Shown here: positions 32,706-41,468 of the stretch, piece by piece
Position numbering within the stretch: position 1 is the stretch's first letter
Layout: the number at the start of each line of letters is the position of its first letter
Assembly: GCA_001804805.1 (NCBI GenBank)
Contig: MHBH01000033.1
Coordinates: forward strand, 1-62,881
Origin: Lentisphaerae bacterium GWF2_49_21
Lineage (GTDB): Bacteria; Verrucomicrobiota; Lentisphaeria; Victivallales; GWF2-50-93
Direction of reading: 5' to 3'
DNA: 62,881 nt
Notes under the pieces: model-generated
Seen by the model: the letters and a program-made list of their open reading frames with translations, nothing else
Databases searched by the model: none
What the model was told of the DNA's origin: nothing
Program-made: the position numbers and the translations under genes

Positions 32706-35687
32706 TTACCACAGGACGGGAATAAAAAACAGGTTCAGTTTGAAAGATTCCTGTGATTTCTCGTAGCTGAACAGCCTCCAGCAGAATGAAAAACGGTTCC
32801 TTTTGGGATTTCCCGTATAGGAGATGAAGGGGAAAATGTCGACGTTGAACTCGTCCCCCAGTTTTTCGCTATGATAGAATTTCCAGAGGATTCTGGTTAT
32901 GGAAGCTTCCTTTTCGGTTTCAGTCTTCTCCTGGGCCGAATGGTAATACAGGTACCACATCGCCTGTGAGTCCACGGTCTTCAGCTCAGTGTCCTCCTGC
33001 CTGGTGAAGAGCCAGAGGAATGAGCTGTCGTTGACTTTGGATTTTGTCCTGTTCCTGAAATAGAATGGAATAACGGAGAAGTCGGAAATTTCCTTCTCCT
33101 TGTTCTCTGAAAGCAGGATGTTTGGCAGTATGAAGCTGTTCTTTCTGGCGGTTGTAATCTCCTTGTAGCCGAGGTTGCCGTCGGATCTGTCGGAAGAATT
33201 GAAGATGTCTTTACCGTCGATTTCCGGTTTCACGGCGATGTAATCCCAGTCTTCCTTCCAGTAGCTGAAATAGAAGGGGAGCAGATACCAGGCATCATGG
33301 TTCGAATCGTTGATTTTCCTGCGGGTTCTGCCGAAGAACGTATAGTTTGTGTGCGAATATTCCGAGTCGGAGTAGTCGTAGTAGAACGGCAGATACCTGC
33401 TGTATTCCACCTTATCCCTGCCCTGGCCGCTGATGCCTCTGGCCACGAGGGGGAACATGATGTCCAGATCGTATCCGTTCTTGTCCTGGTAATAAAAAAA
33501 GAACGGGAGGACGTGTCCCTGTATGGAGCTTATTCCCTCCTCCGGATTGTTCATGAATCTCAGCTTTGACATGGCGAGAAGAAAATTGTAGTCGGTATGA
33601 TCCTCTGACGACTCCTTTGTCAGGAGCGGTGATGCATAATAGCTTTTGCCGTCGTTCCACCATCCGAAAAGAGGAGTGAAGAACTTCTGGAAGTTGTTTT
33701 TAGCATAGAACAGGGGGGTGAACATGTAGTCTGTGCCCGCCTTTTTGTCGGTACCGCTAAAATAGACGGGGAAGAACATGGAGAAAGCCGACTGCTCGTT
33801 CTCCTGGCACCATCCAAGAGGCCAGAGATAATAGAACTGGAATTCTTTTTTATCCTTGTCGTCGGAATAGTAGAATAACGGGAAAGAGAAATACTTGTTT
33901 TTTGACGGCTGGAAGCAACAGAGAGGTCCGAATATGATGTATGAGTTACGCCCCTTGCCCTCCAGGTCCTTTTTCATCATAAATAATGGAGGAGGCATAA
34001 TGTAAAGGAATTTGTCATCATAGCCGTAAAGCAGCGAGTAGAAGGAGAAAGCATCTTTCTTGTAAAGCGGGAATATGTAGCTGGATCTGTTGGCGGAGTT
34101 GAATTTGGAAAAAGGCCACAGGAAATGAGAGGTGGAGGTTTCGACTGTCTCGCCGGTCTTTTCGTCCTTCTTTGACACGATGTTGTCCCTTATGTAGAAG
34201 GGCGGCATCACATACATCATGGTGTCAGTATGCCCGAAGGGAAGTGTGTAAAGTGATTTTTCGCTGCTTGCGTAGAATGGGAACACGTAGCTGATCTTAT
34301 CGCGCGTGTCGAACATTGAAAACGGCCACATGTACGAGTATCTGGCGCCTTCCTCCATCTGCCCGGTCTTTTCGTTCATCCCGGGGTCAAGGTTCTTCTT
34401 TATGAAAAAAGGTGGAAGCGCGTATTCCATCTCCTGGTTGTAGCCGAAGAGAAGCGAATAGAAATAATCCTTTCCTGTGGAGTAGGCCGGGAACACGTAG
34501 CTCCGCTCGTTTAGGGAATCGAATCTGGAGAACGGAGGCAGGAAATAGCGCACAGTGCCATCTTTTATGGGATCATCCCTTCCATCGGAATAAACCTTCT
34601 TCTGGAAGAAAAGTGGAGGCATTATGTACATCGACTTCTCATTGTATCCGAACAGGAGGGAATATAGCGAAGTCGGAGACTTGGAGTATATCGGGAACAC
34701 GTAGCTAGAGTTGTCGGTCGTCCTGAACCTTGAAAAAGGCCAGAGATAATAATTGTCCGTACCGATGACGGTATCAGCAGCGTCTTTTTCCTTGGAGAAA
34801 ATATTTTTCTGCGCGAAGAGGGGAGGCATTATATACATTCCCTTCTTGCTGTATGAAAAAGGAATCGAGAGGAAGGAATCCTTTTCCTTGCCGTAGATCG
34901 GGAATATGTAGCTCTCTCCGGTAGCGGTGTTGAATTCCGAAAACATCGCAAGGACATTGAGCCTTATTCCGTCCTTTTCATATTTCCATCCTGTCAGGAG
35001 TGCTGGGAGGACGACAGAGTCCTTGTTCCAGCATATGAGAGGAGAGATGAATTCGCTTCCATCCGAATAATAGACAGGTATGAAATAGCTGGATTTCTCC
35101 TTGGAGTTGTAGCCTCCCATATAGGCCAGATATTTGTATGAGCCGTTGAAATTGTCCACGGAAACCATGGGCCTGAAAGCCCATCCAACGTCGTTGACCT
35201 CGCCGATCGGCCACATTATCCCGTAGAAAAGGAGGTTCTTGTAGAAAAGAGGCCAGATGTTGATCCTGTCAGGCTCGAGCCTGTTCAGATCGTCGTTGAG
35301 AGTAGCCCTCTTGATCCCTGAAGACTCCGGATCGTCCCATTTGACCATTTTACCGGTTGACGACACCCCATACACGACTTCCCCGGTATAGAACGGAGTT
35401 GATTTCATCATAGGCGTGGAACAGCCGCATAGCAAAGCAGAACATGTGATGAAGAACAGCAATATGATTGAAGCAATTGCAAAACAGCTCCTTTTGCAAT
35501 GGTTATTATAGTTGGAGTTCACAGCTTTAGCGTGCGTAACCTGTTGAATGCCAAGACACGCTGAAGCTGTGAACTCCAACTGGTATATTACCGAAAGAAC
35601 CGTTTTATGTATTTGTGCCATCGTCTCAATTATATGAATCTTCTTCATTGTATTTGCCCAATATTTTACAACTTCTTCGCCACGCAT
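32706..35687 (-). CDS. Large lipoprotein with five ~68-residue tandem repeats
   Basis: 993 residues as opened at 35687. A hydrophobic run (about 68-88) ends in the lipobox-like LLCGC with Cys89, so the mature protein is probably a surface or periplasmic lipoprotein of about 900 residues. Residues 259-597 hold five repeats of about 66-69 residues. Each has S-Y-V/I-F-P-x-Y, then Y-S-L-L-F-G-Y, M-Y-I-M-P-P-x-F, and a W-P-F-S-x-F-like end. Further degenerate copies follow to the C-terminus. Tyr, Phe and Trp are abundant and the pattern suggests repeated beta strands. Residues 36-59 are translated repeat element (35511-35580), so the true start may lie after it; AAAAGGAGC at 35487-35495 has no ATG after it. 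Family not recognised. Confidence 0.75.
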   Translation of the reverse strand: MRGEEVVKYWANTMKKIHIIETMAQIHKTVLSVIYQLEFTASACLGIQQVTHAKAVNSNYNNHCKRSCFAIASIILLFFITCSALLCGCSTPMMKSTPFYTGEVVYGVSSTGKMVKWDDPESSGIKRATLNDDLNRLEPDRINIWPLFYKNLLFYGIMWPIGEVNDVGWAFRPMVSVDNFNGSYKYLAYMGGYNSKEKSSYFIPVYYSDGSEFISPLICWNKDSVVLPALLTGWKYEKDGIRLNVLAMFSEFNTATGESYIFPIYGKEKDSFLSIPFSYSKKGMYIMPPLFAQKNIFSKEKDAADTVIGTDNYYLWPFSRFRTTDNSSYVFPIYSKSPTSLYSLLFGYNEKSMYIMPPLFFQKKVYSDGRDDPIKDGTVRYFLPPFSRFDSLNERSYVFPAYSTGKDYFYSLLFGYNQEMEYALPPFFIKKNLDPGMNEKTGQMEEGARYSYMWPFSMFDTRDKISYVFPFYASSEKSLYTLPFGHTDTMMYVMPPFYIRDNIVSKKDEKTGETVETSTSHFLWPFSKFNSANRSSYIFPLYKKDAFSFYSLLYGYDDKFLYIMPPPLFMMKKDLEGKGRNSYIIFGPLCCFQPSKNKYFSFPLFYYSDDKDKKEFQFYYLWPLGWCQENEQSAFSMFFPVYFSGTDKKAGTDYMFTPLFYAKNNFQKFFTPLFGWWNDGKSYYASPLLTKESSEDHTDYNFLLAMSKLRFMNNPEEGISSIQGHVLPFFFYYQDKNGYDLDIMFPLVARGISGQGRDKVEYSRYLPFYYDYSDSEYSHTNYTFFGRTRRKINDSNHDAWYLLPFYFSYWKEDWDYIAVKPEIDGKDIFNSSDRSDGNLGYKEITTARKNSFILPNILLSENKEKEISDFSVIPFYFRNRTKSKVNDSSFLWLFTRQEDTELKTVDSQAMWYLYYHSAQEKTETEKEASITRILWKFYHSEKLGDEFNVDIFPFISYTGNPKRNRFSFCWRLFSYEKSQESFKLNLFFIPVLW
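35511..35580. repeat. GTTGGAGTTCACAGCTT hairpin repeat inside an ORF
   Basis: The 24-base arms, GTTGGAGTTCACAGCTT-TAGCGTG and its complement, pair with one mismatch around a 22-base loop. Relatives with the same GTTGGAG...CTCCAAC ends lie at 47195-47302, 59055-59140 and in part at 53990-54016. It sits inside the N-terminal reading frame of the lipoprotein gene. Confidence 0.85.
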
Positions 35688-36637
35688 ACAAACCGGCCCT
35701 TGTTTTTGGAATCGAGATAGACGCGGTAAATTATTTGTCCTGTCTCCTTAATCCTATCAACCAACTCCTTCAGTTTGTCCTCAGGACAGTCCTGGTCGGC
35801 GAAAATGAAGATACGGCAATCGCCATATTCCGCCTGGGATTTCCTGATGATTGACATAAGGAGGCCTTCTGTTAACGCGCTACGGCATATGAATAGCGTG
35901 TTTTCTTTTGTCATGTCAACTTGAATGTCTCTCGGATCCGTTTCTGTCAAGACCTCACCGTCGTCGCAGTGAGGAAGATTGATCTTCATCTTTATCAGTG
36001 TGTCAATGTGCGGGATAAGGATGTTCTCTTTAAAATCATAGCCGAAGATCCCGTATCCGTCTTCAATCTTGTCTGAACCTTTCCTTGCAAAGACCATCTG
36101 CGTAATCTGCTTCCATTCTCCTTTGAAAAGGCAGCGGGCCTTGAAACCATAGCTTGTGGATACATTGAAGCTGCCTGAGAACATGCCTCCCTTTTCCTCC
36201 CATTTTATGTCTTTGACATCCCTCATGCTCAGGAAGCAATCATTCCTCTCTATAAAAGAATACATGTCATCGTAGCTGAAATCGGTGCAAATGTCATAGC
36301 CCAGTGGAATCCCCTTAATTTGATTTGGAACAGCGGAAAACAAATAAGCAGAAAGGGATTTTTCATCAAAAGACAGAGCTTGGTTTAGCTTATACAAAGG
36401 AGGGGAGAACAGCTCGTTTTTCATCTTTAGCAGTTCAATAATACTCAAATGTTGCCATGCCTTGAGCTTGTCAAGGAACGAACTTGGATACCGGATTTGA
36501 CGAAATTCTATGCTCTTGCTGATGATATATGACTTGCTGGTGAAGTAAGCATAGGCGATGATTGCAATGGCAAATAGCAGCAGATATAATAGGAGCATCA
36601 ACCATTGTCGGAGTGAGAATTTTCCGGTTTTGCCCAT
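35666..36637 (-). CDS. Membrane-anchored protein of unknown function
   Basis: 323 residues from ATG 36637 (GGGAGAAC upstream; the earlier ATG at 36655 has none). A membrane segment (about 13-33, LMLLLYLLLFAIAIIAYAYF) is followed by a large soluble domain outside the membrane. That domain ends with a block (LFICRSALTEGLLMSIIRKSQ, IFIFADQDCPEDKLKELV) that looks like a Rossmann-type or thioredoxin-like half. I recognise no family. It overlaps the lipoprotein frame by 22 bases and follows murC by 49 bases on the same strand, so murC, this gene and the lipoprotein probably form an operon. Confidence 0.65.
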   Translation of the reverse strand: MGKTGKFSLRQWLMLLLYLLLFAIAIIAYAYFTSKSYIISKSIEFRQIRYPSSFLDKLKAWQHLSIIELLKMKNELFSPPLYKLNQALSFDEKSLSAYLFSAVPNQIKGIPLGYDICTDFSYDDMYSFIERNDCFLSMRDVKDIKWEEKGGMFSGSFNVSTSYGFKARCLFKGEWKQITQMVFARKGSDKIEDGYGIFGYDFKENILIPHIDTLIKMKINLPHCDDGEVLTETDPRDIQVDMTKENTLFICRSALTEGLLMSIIRKSQAEYGDCRIFIFADQDCPEDKLKELVDRIKETGQIIYRVYLDSKNKGRFVCVAKKL

Positions 36638-36686
36638 AGTTCTCCCAAATTCCAAAATCCTGTTATCCTGTCAAAAAATCTTCGTC

Positions 36687-37988
36687 TTAAAAGGAGTCTG
36701 AAAGTATCCGCACAAGTTCATCTATGTCTCCGGCGCCGATTATTGCCAGGATTTCTTTTTTTCGTTTCGTTTCAATCAGGGATTTCGCGAGAGCAGGCCA
36801 GTCGGAATCTGCGGATTTCGCGGGTTTTCCGATTTTGCCGGCAAGATCCTCGGATGACACTTTCCCCTTTTCGCTCCAGGCGGCGAAAACAGGGACAACG
36901 ATCACTTCGTCTACCTTGCGAAGTTCGCAGGCAAGCTGGTCGATGTATTTCTCAAGGCGCGCATAACGGTGGGGCTGAAAGACGACACGCAGGTAATATC
37001 CAGGAAATCTTTCGCGCAATGCCGAGATTGAAGCCGCAACTTCAGTCGGGTGATGAGCATAATCTTCGATCAAGCAAAATTCCCCATTCTGGTACCTGAC
37101 AGACATTCTTCTTTCAATTCCAGGAAAGGTCTTTGCATTATTTTCGGCCTCCACTCTGTCAATGCCGTAGGCAGTGACAGCTTCGACCGCGATTGCGGCG
37201 TTGATCTTTTGGAAACCGCCCCAGTCCTTCATGTCTGCGAACTTCGCAGAAAGCTTCTTTAGATCAAGAGCAGTCTTGTTCTTATGGAATGAGAAGATCT
37301 TGTCGGCGAGGGGGCTGGGACCATAGATCAGCTTCTGGGAATTTTCTGCGAACTTCGCAAAATTATCGTAAAGAACCTGCTCACCGCCGACGTTCCAGCT
37401 ATGGTCGTCTTCGACGTTGTTTACCACAGCGATATTGCTTTTGAGGTGGATTTGCGTGCCGTCGCTTTCATCGGATTCGGTAACGAATATCTTCTCGGTG
37501 CTTGCACCGCCTGCGCCACCGGAATATTTCCAGCCAGTCACTTTTCCGCCGACCATGAAACCGGGGTTCTTCCCGCATTTTTTCAGGATATGAGCTATGA
37601 GGCCGGTGACGCTTGTCTTGCCGTGGCAACCGGCGACTGCGATGACAAAGTCATAGGTTTTTGCTATTTCCGCAAGGAACTCGCCGCGGCGCAGATGGGG
37701 AAGTCCAGCTGATATTGAGGCAGCGAATTCAGGATTGTTTTCGGAGATGGCGGAGGAACGGACAATGAATGTATCCTTTTCACTGGGGAGATTTTTCGGA
37801 CTGTGACAAATGAATACAGGAATGCCTTTTTCTTCCAGGATATCGGTATTGGAACTTTGCTTTAGGTCCGAGCCGGAGACCTTGAAGCCTTTTTCATGCA
37901 TGATGAGCGCAAGTCCGACCATTCCGGCTCCGCCGCATCCGATGAAGTGAAAGCGGCGAAGTGGTGTTTGTTTCAAAAGCGTTGTCAT
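36687..37988 (-). CDS. murC: UDP-N-acetylmuramate--L-alanine ligase
   Basis: 433 residues, slightly short for MurC. FHFIGCGGAGMVGLALIM is the N-terminal UDP-binding domain. The ATP P-loop is AGCHGKTSVTGLI (most MurC have GTHGKTTT). ESDESDGT, NVEDDH and EDYAHHPTEV are the usual Mur-ligase blocks, and FQPHRYAR is in the C-terminal domain. It adds L-alanine to UDP-MurNAc in cell-wall synthesis. It stands apart from any other mur gene. It has three palindrome copies (36917, 37236, 37347). The related Mpl recycling ligase is less likely on length and motif order. Confidence 0.88.
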   Translation of the reverse strand: MTTLLKQTPLRRFHFIGCGGAGMVGLALIMHEKGFKVSGSDLKQSSNTDILEEKGIPVFICHSPKNLPSEKDTFIVRSSAISENNPEFAASISAGLPHLRRGEFLAEIAKTYDFVIAVAGCHGKTSVTGLIAHILKKCGKNPGFMVGGKVTGWKYSGGAGGASTEKIFVTESDESDGTQIHLKSNIAVVNNVEDDHSWNVGGEQVLYDNFAKFAENSQKLIYGPSPLADKIFSFHKNKTALDLKKLSAKFADMKDWGGFQKINAAIAVEAVTAYGIDRVEAENNAKTFPGIERRMSVRYQNGEFCLIEDYAHHPTEVAASISALRERFPGYYLRVVFQPHRYARLEKYIDQLACELRKVDEVIVVPVFAAWSEKGKVSSEDLAGKIGKPAKSADSDWPALAKSLIETKRKKEILAIIGAGDIDELVRILSDSF

Positions 37989-38163
37989 TGTCTGTATCTT
38001 TTGCTGGTTTCGTTGTTCTGGGGTATGCCCCGCCGCTTTATTAAAGTTTTTTCAAGTGGAAGAATCTAGATGCCGTTAAATGGAAAATCAAGAAGTGAAA
38101 TCATTGAAGTATTGAGTCTGATCCTGCTGGAAACTTCAAATATGCGGAATAGATTTTAATATT

Positions 38164-38472
38164 ATGAGAAAGCTCCTACAGAAAATGATAGAAAAGCTGT
38201 CAGGCCCGACGGGGCCAGGGACAGATTATCTCGAATACCGCATCAAATGCGGGAAATGCGGGGAAATCGTCACGGTAAAGGTCTTTCCGGAACGGGATCT
38301 TAATCCGACATATGAGGACAGCGGTCCGGCATATGTCCTGAAAAAGGAGGTCATGGACTCCAAATGCTTCCGCATGATCTCCGTCGAGATCTCCTACGAC
38401 TCCTCCCGCCGCGAAATCCGCAGGGAGATATCTGGAGGCACATTCGAGACAGAGCTGTCCGGCAAAAAATGA
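38164..38472 (+). CDS. Small hypothetical protein with a CxxC pair
   Basis: 102 residues with IKCGKCGEIVTVKVF, a half zinc-ribbon-like motif, and a further Cys at DSKCFRM. The protein is charged and soluble. Its stop codon abuts the stop of the convergent sulfatase gene. No ribosome-binding site is obvious. A redox or zinc-binding role is possible, but no family is recognised. Confidence 0.5.
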   Translation: MRKLLQKMIEKLSGPTGPGTDYLEYRIKCGKCGEIVTVKVFPERDLNPTYEDSGPAYVLKKEVMDSKCFRMISVEISYDSSRREIRREISGGTFETELSGKK

Positions 38473-39750
38473 CTATTTGCGTTTGACTTCTGCAAAGACC
38501 TTGAGCAGTTCTTTCCTGATGTTTTCCGCTTCAGGTGAATTTGCGGCAACAGGATTCTTTTCAAGGGGATCCTTTTCGAGGTCGTAGAGGGAGCCGTCGT
38601 CGTAGAGCTTCCACTTTTTGTTCCAGGCAGCCTCCCTGGTCTTTTCCTTCTTCCTGCCGCTTTCCCAGTAGTGCAGGAAAGTCCATTCGCGCGGATTGCC
38701 TTTCTCGCCCTTGATCTGCGGAAGGAAGGATTTGCCGTCGATGATCCTGTCGGCAGGGATCTTTGCGCCTGCCGCTTCAGCCATGGTGGGGAGGAAATCA
38801 GAGAAATCAACGATGTCGGAGCACACGGTAGGCTTTTTTATCTCCTTCGGCCAGCTTGCAACCAGGGGGACATGGGTGCCGGCATCCGTCATGGTGGCTT
38901 TTCCGCCTTGCACTTTCCCTTTTTCAGTATTGGTTGTGATCACCTTGCCGGTGCCGTTGTCTCCTGTGAAAAGGACAAGGGTGTTGTCCCTGATACCGAG
39001 TTCGTCGAGTTTTTTCACGAGGTTTCCGACAAGCTTGTCAGCGTATGACACCATGTCGGAAAAATATTCCGGGGAATCATTTTTGTCGCTTCTCTCACCC
39101 TTGGCACTTTCAGGAGTGGGACAGAACGGATTATGAGTAAGGCACATCGGATAATATACGAGGAAAGGTTTATCCTTGTTCTCCTCCATAAATTTCAGGG
39201 CGAAATCGGAATTCACGTCCGGCCCGTATTTGTCGGCGATGTCTTCTAAGACTTTACCGTTGCACACAATCCTGGACTTCCAGTAGCGTGGGCCAAGCCC
39301 ATTGATCTGCCAGAGGCAATACTCGTCGAAACCGCACTTCTTTGGCCCTTCGAGATCGTCCCCGAGCTGCCATTTTCCAGTGATGCATGTCGAATAGCCG
39401 GCATCCTTGAGGATGTTGGCGAAGGTGATCTCGTTCGGCGGCATGACTCCGAAACCCACATAGTTCCTGTGGGTATAGCGGCCTGTCATGAGTTCGACAC
39501 GTGACGGCGTGCACAGAGGAGTTGAATAGCAGTAGTCGAACTTTACTCCCTTTGCAGCAAGCGCGTCTATATTTGGGGTCTTGTAGTCCTTGCATCCGTA
39601 GCATCCGAAGCATTCATAGCCGATGTCGTCCAAGAGGATCATGACGATGTTTGGCTTTGATGCACTGCCTTCCGCAGCGCGGAGCAGGCCTGTCAAGTAT
39701 AATCCCGCCATTCCTGCGCCCGATATCTTCAGGAAATCTCTTCTGTCCAT
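38473..39750 (-). CDS. Arylsulfatase family S1, Cys-type (sulfatase 1 of 4)
   Basis: 425 residues. The N-terminus MDRRDFLKISGAGMAGLYL is a Tat-like signal, so the enzyme is exported. KPNIVMILLDDIGYECFGCYG is the metal-binding start. The active-site CTPSR is at residues 80-84 (CTPSRVELMTGRYTHR); Cys80 should become formylglycine. It hydrolyses sulfate esters; carbohydrate specificity is not readable. It is the last of four sulfatases on this strand and probably co-transcribed with the next upstream one (26-base gap). Confidence 0.92.
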   Translation of the reverse strand: MDRRDFLKISGAGMAGLYLTGLLRAAEGSASKPNIVMILLDDIGYECFGCYGCKDYKTPNIDALAAKGVKFDYCYSTPLCTPSRVELMTGRYTHRNYVGFGVMPPNEITFANILKDAGYSTCITGKWQLGDDLEGPKKCGFDEYCLWQINGLGPRYWKSRIVCNGKVLEDIADKYGPDVNSDFALKFMEENKDKPFLVYYPMCLTHNPFCPTPESAKGERSDKNDSPEYFSDMVSYADKLVGNLVKKLDELGIRDNTLVLFTGDNGTGKVITTNTEKGKVQGGKATMTDAGTHVPLVASWPKEIKKPTVCSDIVDFSDFLPTMAEAAGAKIPADRIIDGKSFLPQIKGEKGNPREWTFLHYWESGRKKEKTREAAWNKKWKLYDDGSLYDLEKDPLEKNPVAANSPEAENIRKELLKVFAEVKRK

Positions 39751-39776
39751 TGTGCCTCCTTGATCTTTAGGTTTCC

Positions 39777-41249
39777 TTAATGCCTTACATCCACATGGAA
39801 ATGTTCCGTATGGTAACCGGGCCAGGGATTGCTGCGGCGTTCCTTCTCGGTGTCGTTTTTGACAGGATGGGAATCGAGATCACCGTTCTTCAGGAAAAGA
39901 CCGCCACGTTCCTTCTGGCGGCGAATTATCTCGTCGCGGAGACGTTTCTTAATTGTCGAATGTTTCTTTGATGATGCAAGGTTTTTCAGTTCCTTCGGAT
40001 CGTTCTTCAGGTCGAAGAGCTGTTCCGTGCCGCCTTCCGGATACCACATGTACTTGAATTCGCCGTCGGTGATTCCGAGATATGCGACATTCGGATTATC
40101 TCCCAATATGTTTCCAAGGGTTCCGTCAATATACTTTCTCGGGTTCTTGATTTTTCCGTCGAGGAGGTCGATGAGATTCTCGCCGTCGCAGTCGGCGGGC
40201 GCCTTCCCGCCTGCGGCCGCGAGGAACGTGGGCAGAATGTCGGCGTGAGTCGCGAGGTGCTCTACTCGCTCTCCATATCTGCGTTTGTCCCAGGACTTTG
40301 GCAGGCGCAGAATGAACGGGATGCGGGCCGACGGCTCATGGAAGAACTGCTTGCAGCCGGTATGGTGGTCCCCGAGGAATTCGCCATGATCGGACGTGAA
40401 GATGAAAAGCGTCTCATTGAACATGTTGAAGTCCTGTAGCGCTCCGAACACGCGGCCGATATTGTAGTCGATCTGGGTGATGAGCCCGTAATAGGCGGCG
40501 CGGGCCTCGCGGATCACTTCCGGCGGGACAAGATCGTCGGACCAGCATTCACGGTGACGCTTCATTGGAGCAGGAACATCATTTTCGCTCCAGTCGCTGA
40601 TTACCGGCTCCGGAATCGGACAGTTGCGGTACATGGAATAATACGGCTCAGGCGGATCAAGAGGAGGATGAGGCTTCGAGAATGAGCACCAGAGGAAGAA
40701 GGGGACGTTCGGATCGCGCCTGTCACGGATGTATGAAACGCATTGGTTGGCTGTCCAGTTCGTGAGGGTCATCGATTCCGGGACTGTCGCCATCCCCGGA
40801 TAGAGCTCGTTCTGCCCGAGTCCGTGCTGCATCGGTTTCTGTGGAAATCCGTTCTTGTCCATTTCGATGTAGTAGTCTGCCGGGAGGATCATTTCATCAA
40901 AGCCATGACGGGTACGTTCCGGACCAAAATGCATCTTGCCGATTGCGGCGGTCTGGTATCCACATTCCCTCAGACAGGAGGGGAGGGTCCCTTCGCGTCT
41001 GATAGCTTTAGAGGTCTCCTGGTTGCCGAGTATGCGGTGCTTCCAGGGGAACTTGCCCGTGATTATGCTTGCGCGTGCGGCTACGCAGATCGGACTGCAC
41101 GTGTAGGCGCGGTCGAAGGTGATGCCGTCCCGCATCAGGTGGTTCATGTGCGGTGTGCGCATGAACGGAGGCGCATACGGTGGCAGAGTGTCATACCTCT
41201 GCTGGTCGGTCGTGATGAGAATGATGTTCGGCTGTTTGTTTGCTGACAT
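39777..41249 (-). CDS. Sulfatase with a CVAAR active site (sulfatase 2 of 4)
   Basis: 490 residues from ATG 41249 (GAGGAGGATTCAATC upstream; the longer frame to 41348 is repeat-derived). KQPNIILITTDQQRYD is the metal-site start. The active-site CVAAR is at residues 55-59. The Pro of C-x-P-x-R is replaced by Ala, the C-x-A-x-R variant accepted by some maturation enzymes. It has no obvious signal peptide, so it may be cytoplasmic. The remaining sulfatase blocks (TSDHGEFLGDH) are intact. Confidence 0.9.
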   Translation of the reverse strand: MSANKQPNIILITTDQQRYDTLPPYAPPFMRTPHMNHLMRDGITFDRAYTCSPICVAARASIITGKFPWKHRILGNQETSKAIRREGTLPSCLRECGYQTAAIGKMHFGPERTRHGFDEMILPADYYIEMDKNGFPQKPMQHGLGQNELYPGMATVPESMTLTNWTANQCVSYIRDRRDPNVPFFLWCSFSKPHPPLDPPEPYYSMYRNCPIPEPVISDWSENDVPAPMKRHRECWSDDLVPPEVIREARAAYYGLITQIDYNIGRVFGALQDFNMFNETLFIFTSDHGEFLGDHHTGCKQFFHEPSARIPFILRLPKSWDKRRYGERVEHLATHADILPTFLAAAGGKAPADCDGENLIDLLDGKIKNPRKYIDGTLGNILGDNPNVAYLGITDGEFKYMWYPEGGTEQLFDLKNDPKELKNLASSKKHSTIKKRLRDEIIRRQKERGGLFLKNGDLDSHPVKNDTEKERRSNPWPGYHTEHFHVDVRH

Positions 41250-41273
41250 GATTGAATCCTCCTCTAAAAGTAT

Positions 41274-41340
41274 GTCGGGTTTTAACCCGACGATTAATTG
41301 GCGGTTTAACCACAGCCATTCGGCATGGCAAGAAACCGCC
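41274..41340. repeat. Palindromes GTCGGGTTTTAACCCGAC and GGCGGTTT...AAACCGCC
   Basis: A perfect 18-bp palindrome (41274-41291) and a second inverted pair (41300-41340) lie between sulfatase genes 2 and 3. A relative of the first is at 42838-42932. No gene is apparent in 41250-41468. Confidence 0.75.
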
Positions 41341-41468
41341 TTATACATAAGAAAAGAACAGCTCTTGCGAGCTTAACTACTAACGAATCTCAATTGTATT
41401 TGTAATAAGTTTGTAGTCAATGCCGCAAGGCATGTTCTTGCCTTGTGATTGCGACTTGCTATTACTTC

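Noticed and set aside
36687-37988. Mpl-type murein recycling ligase
   Set aside because: EDYAHHPTEV and FQPHRYAR fit MurC better, and the length is near MurC.
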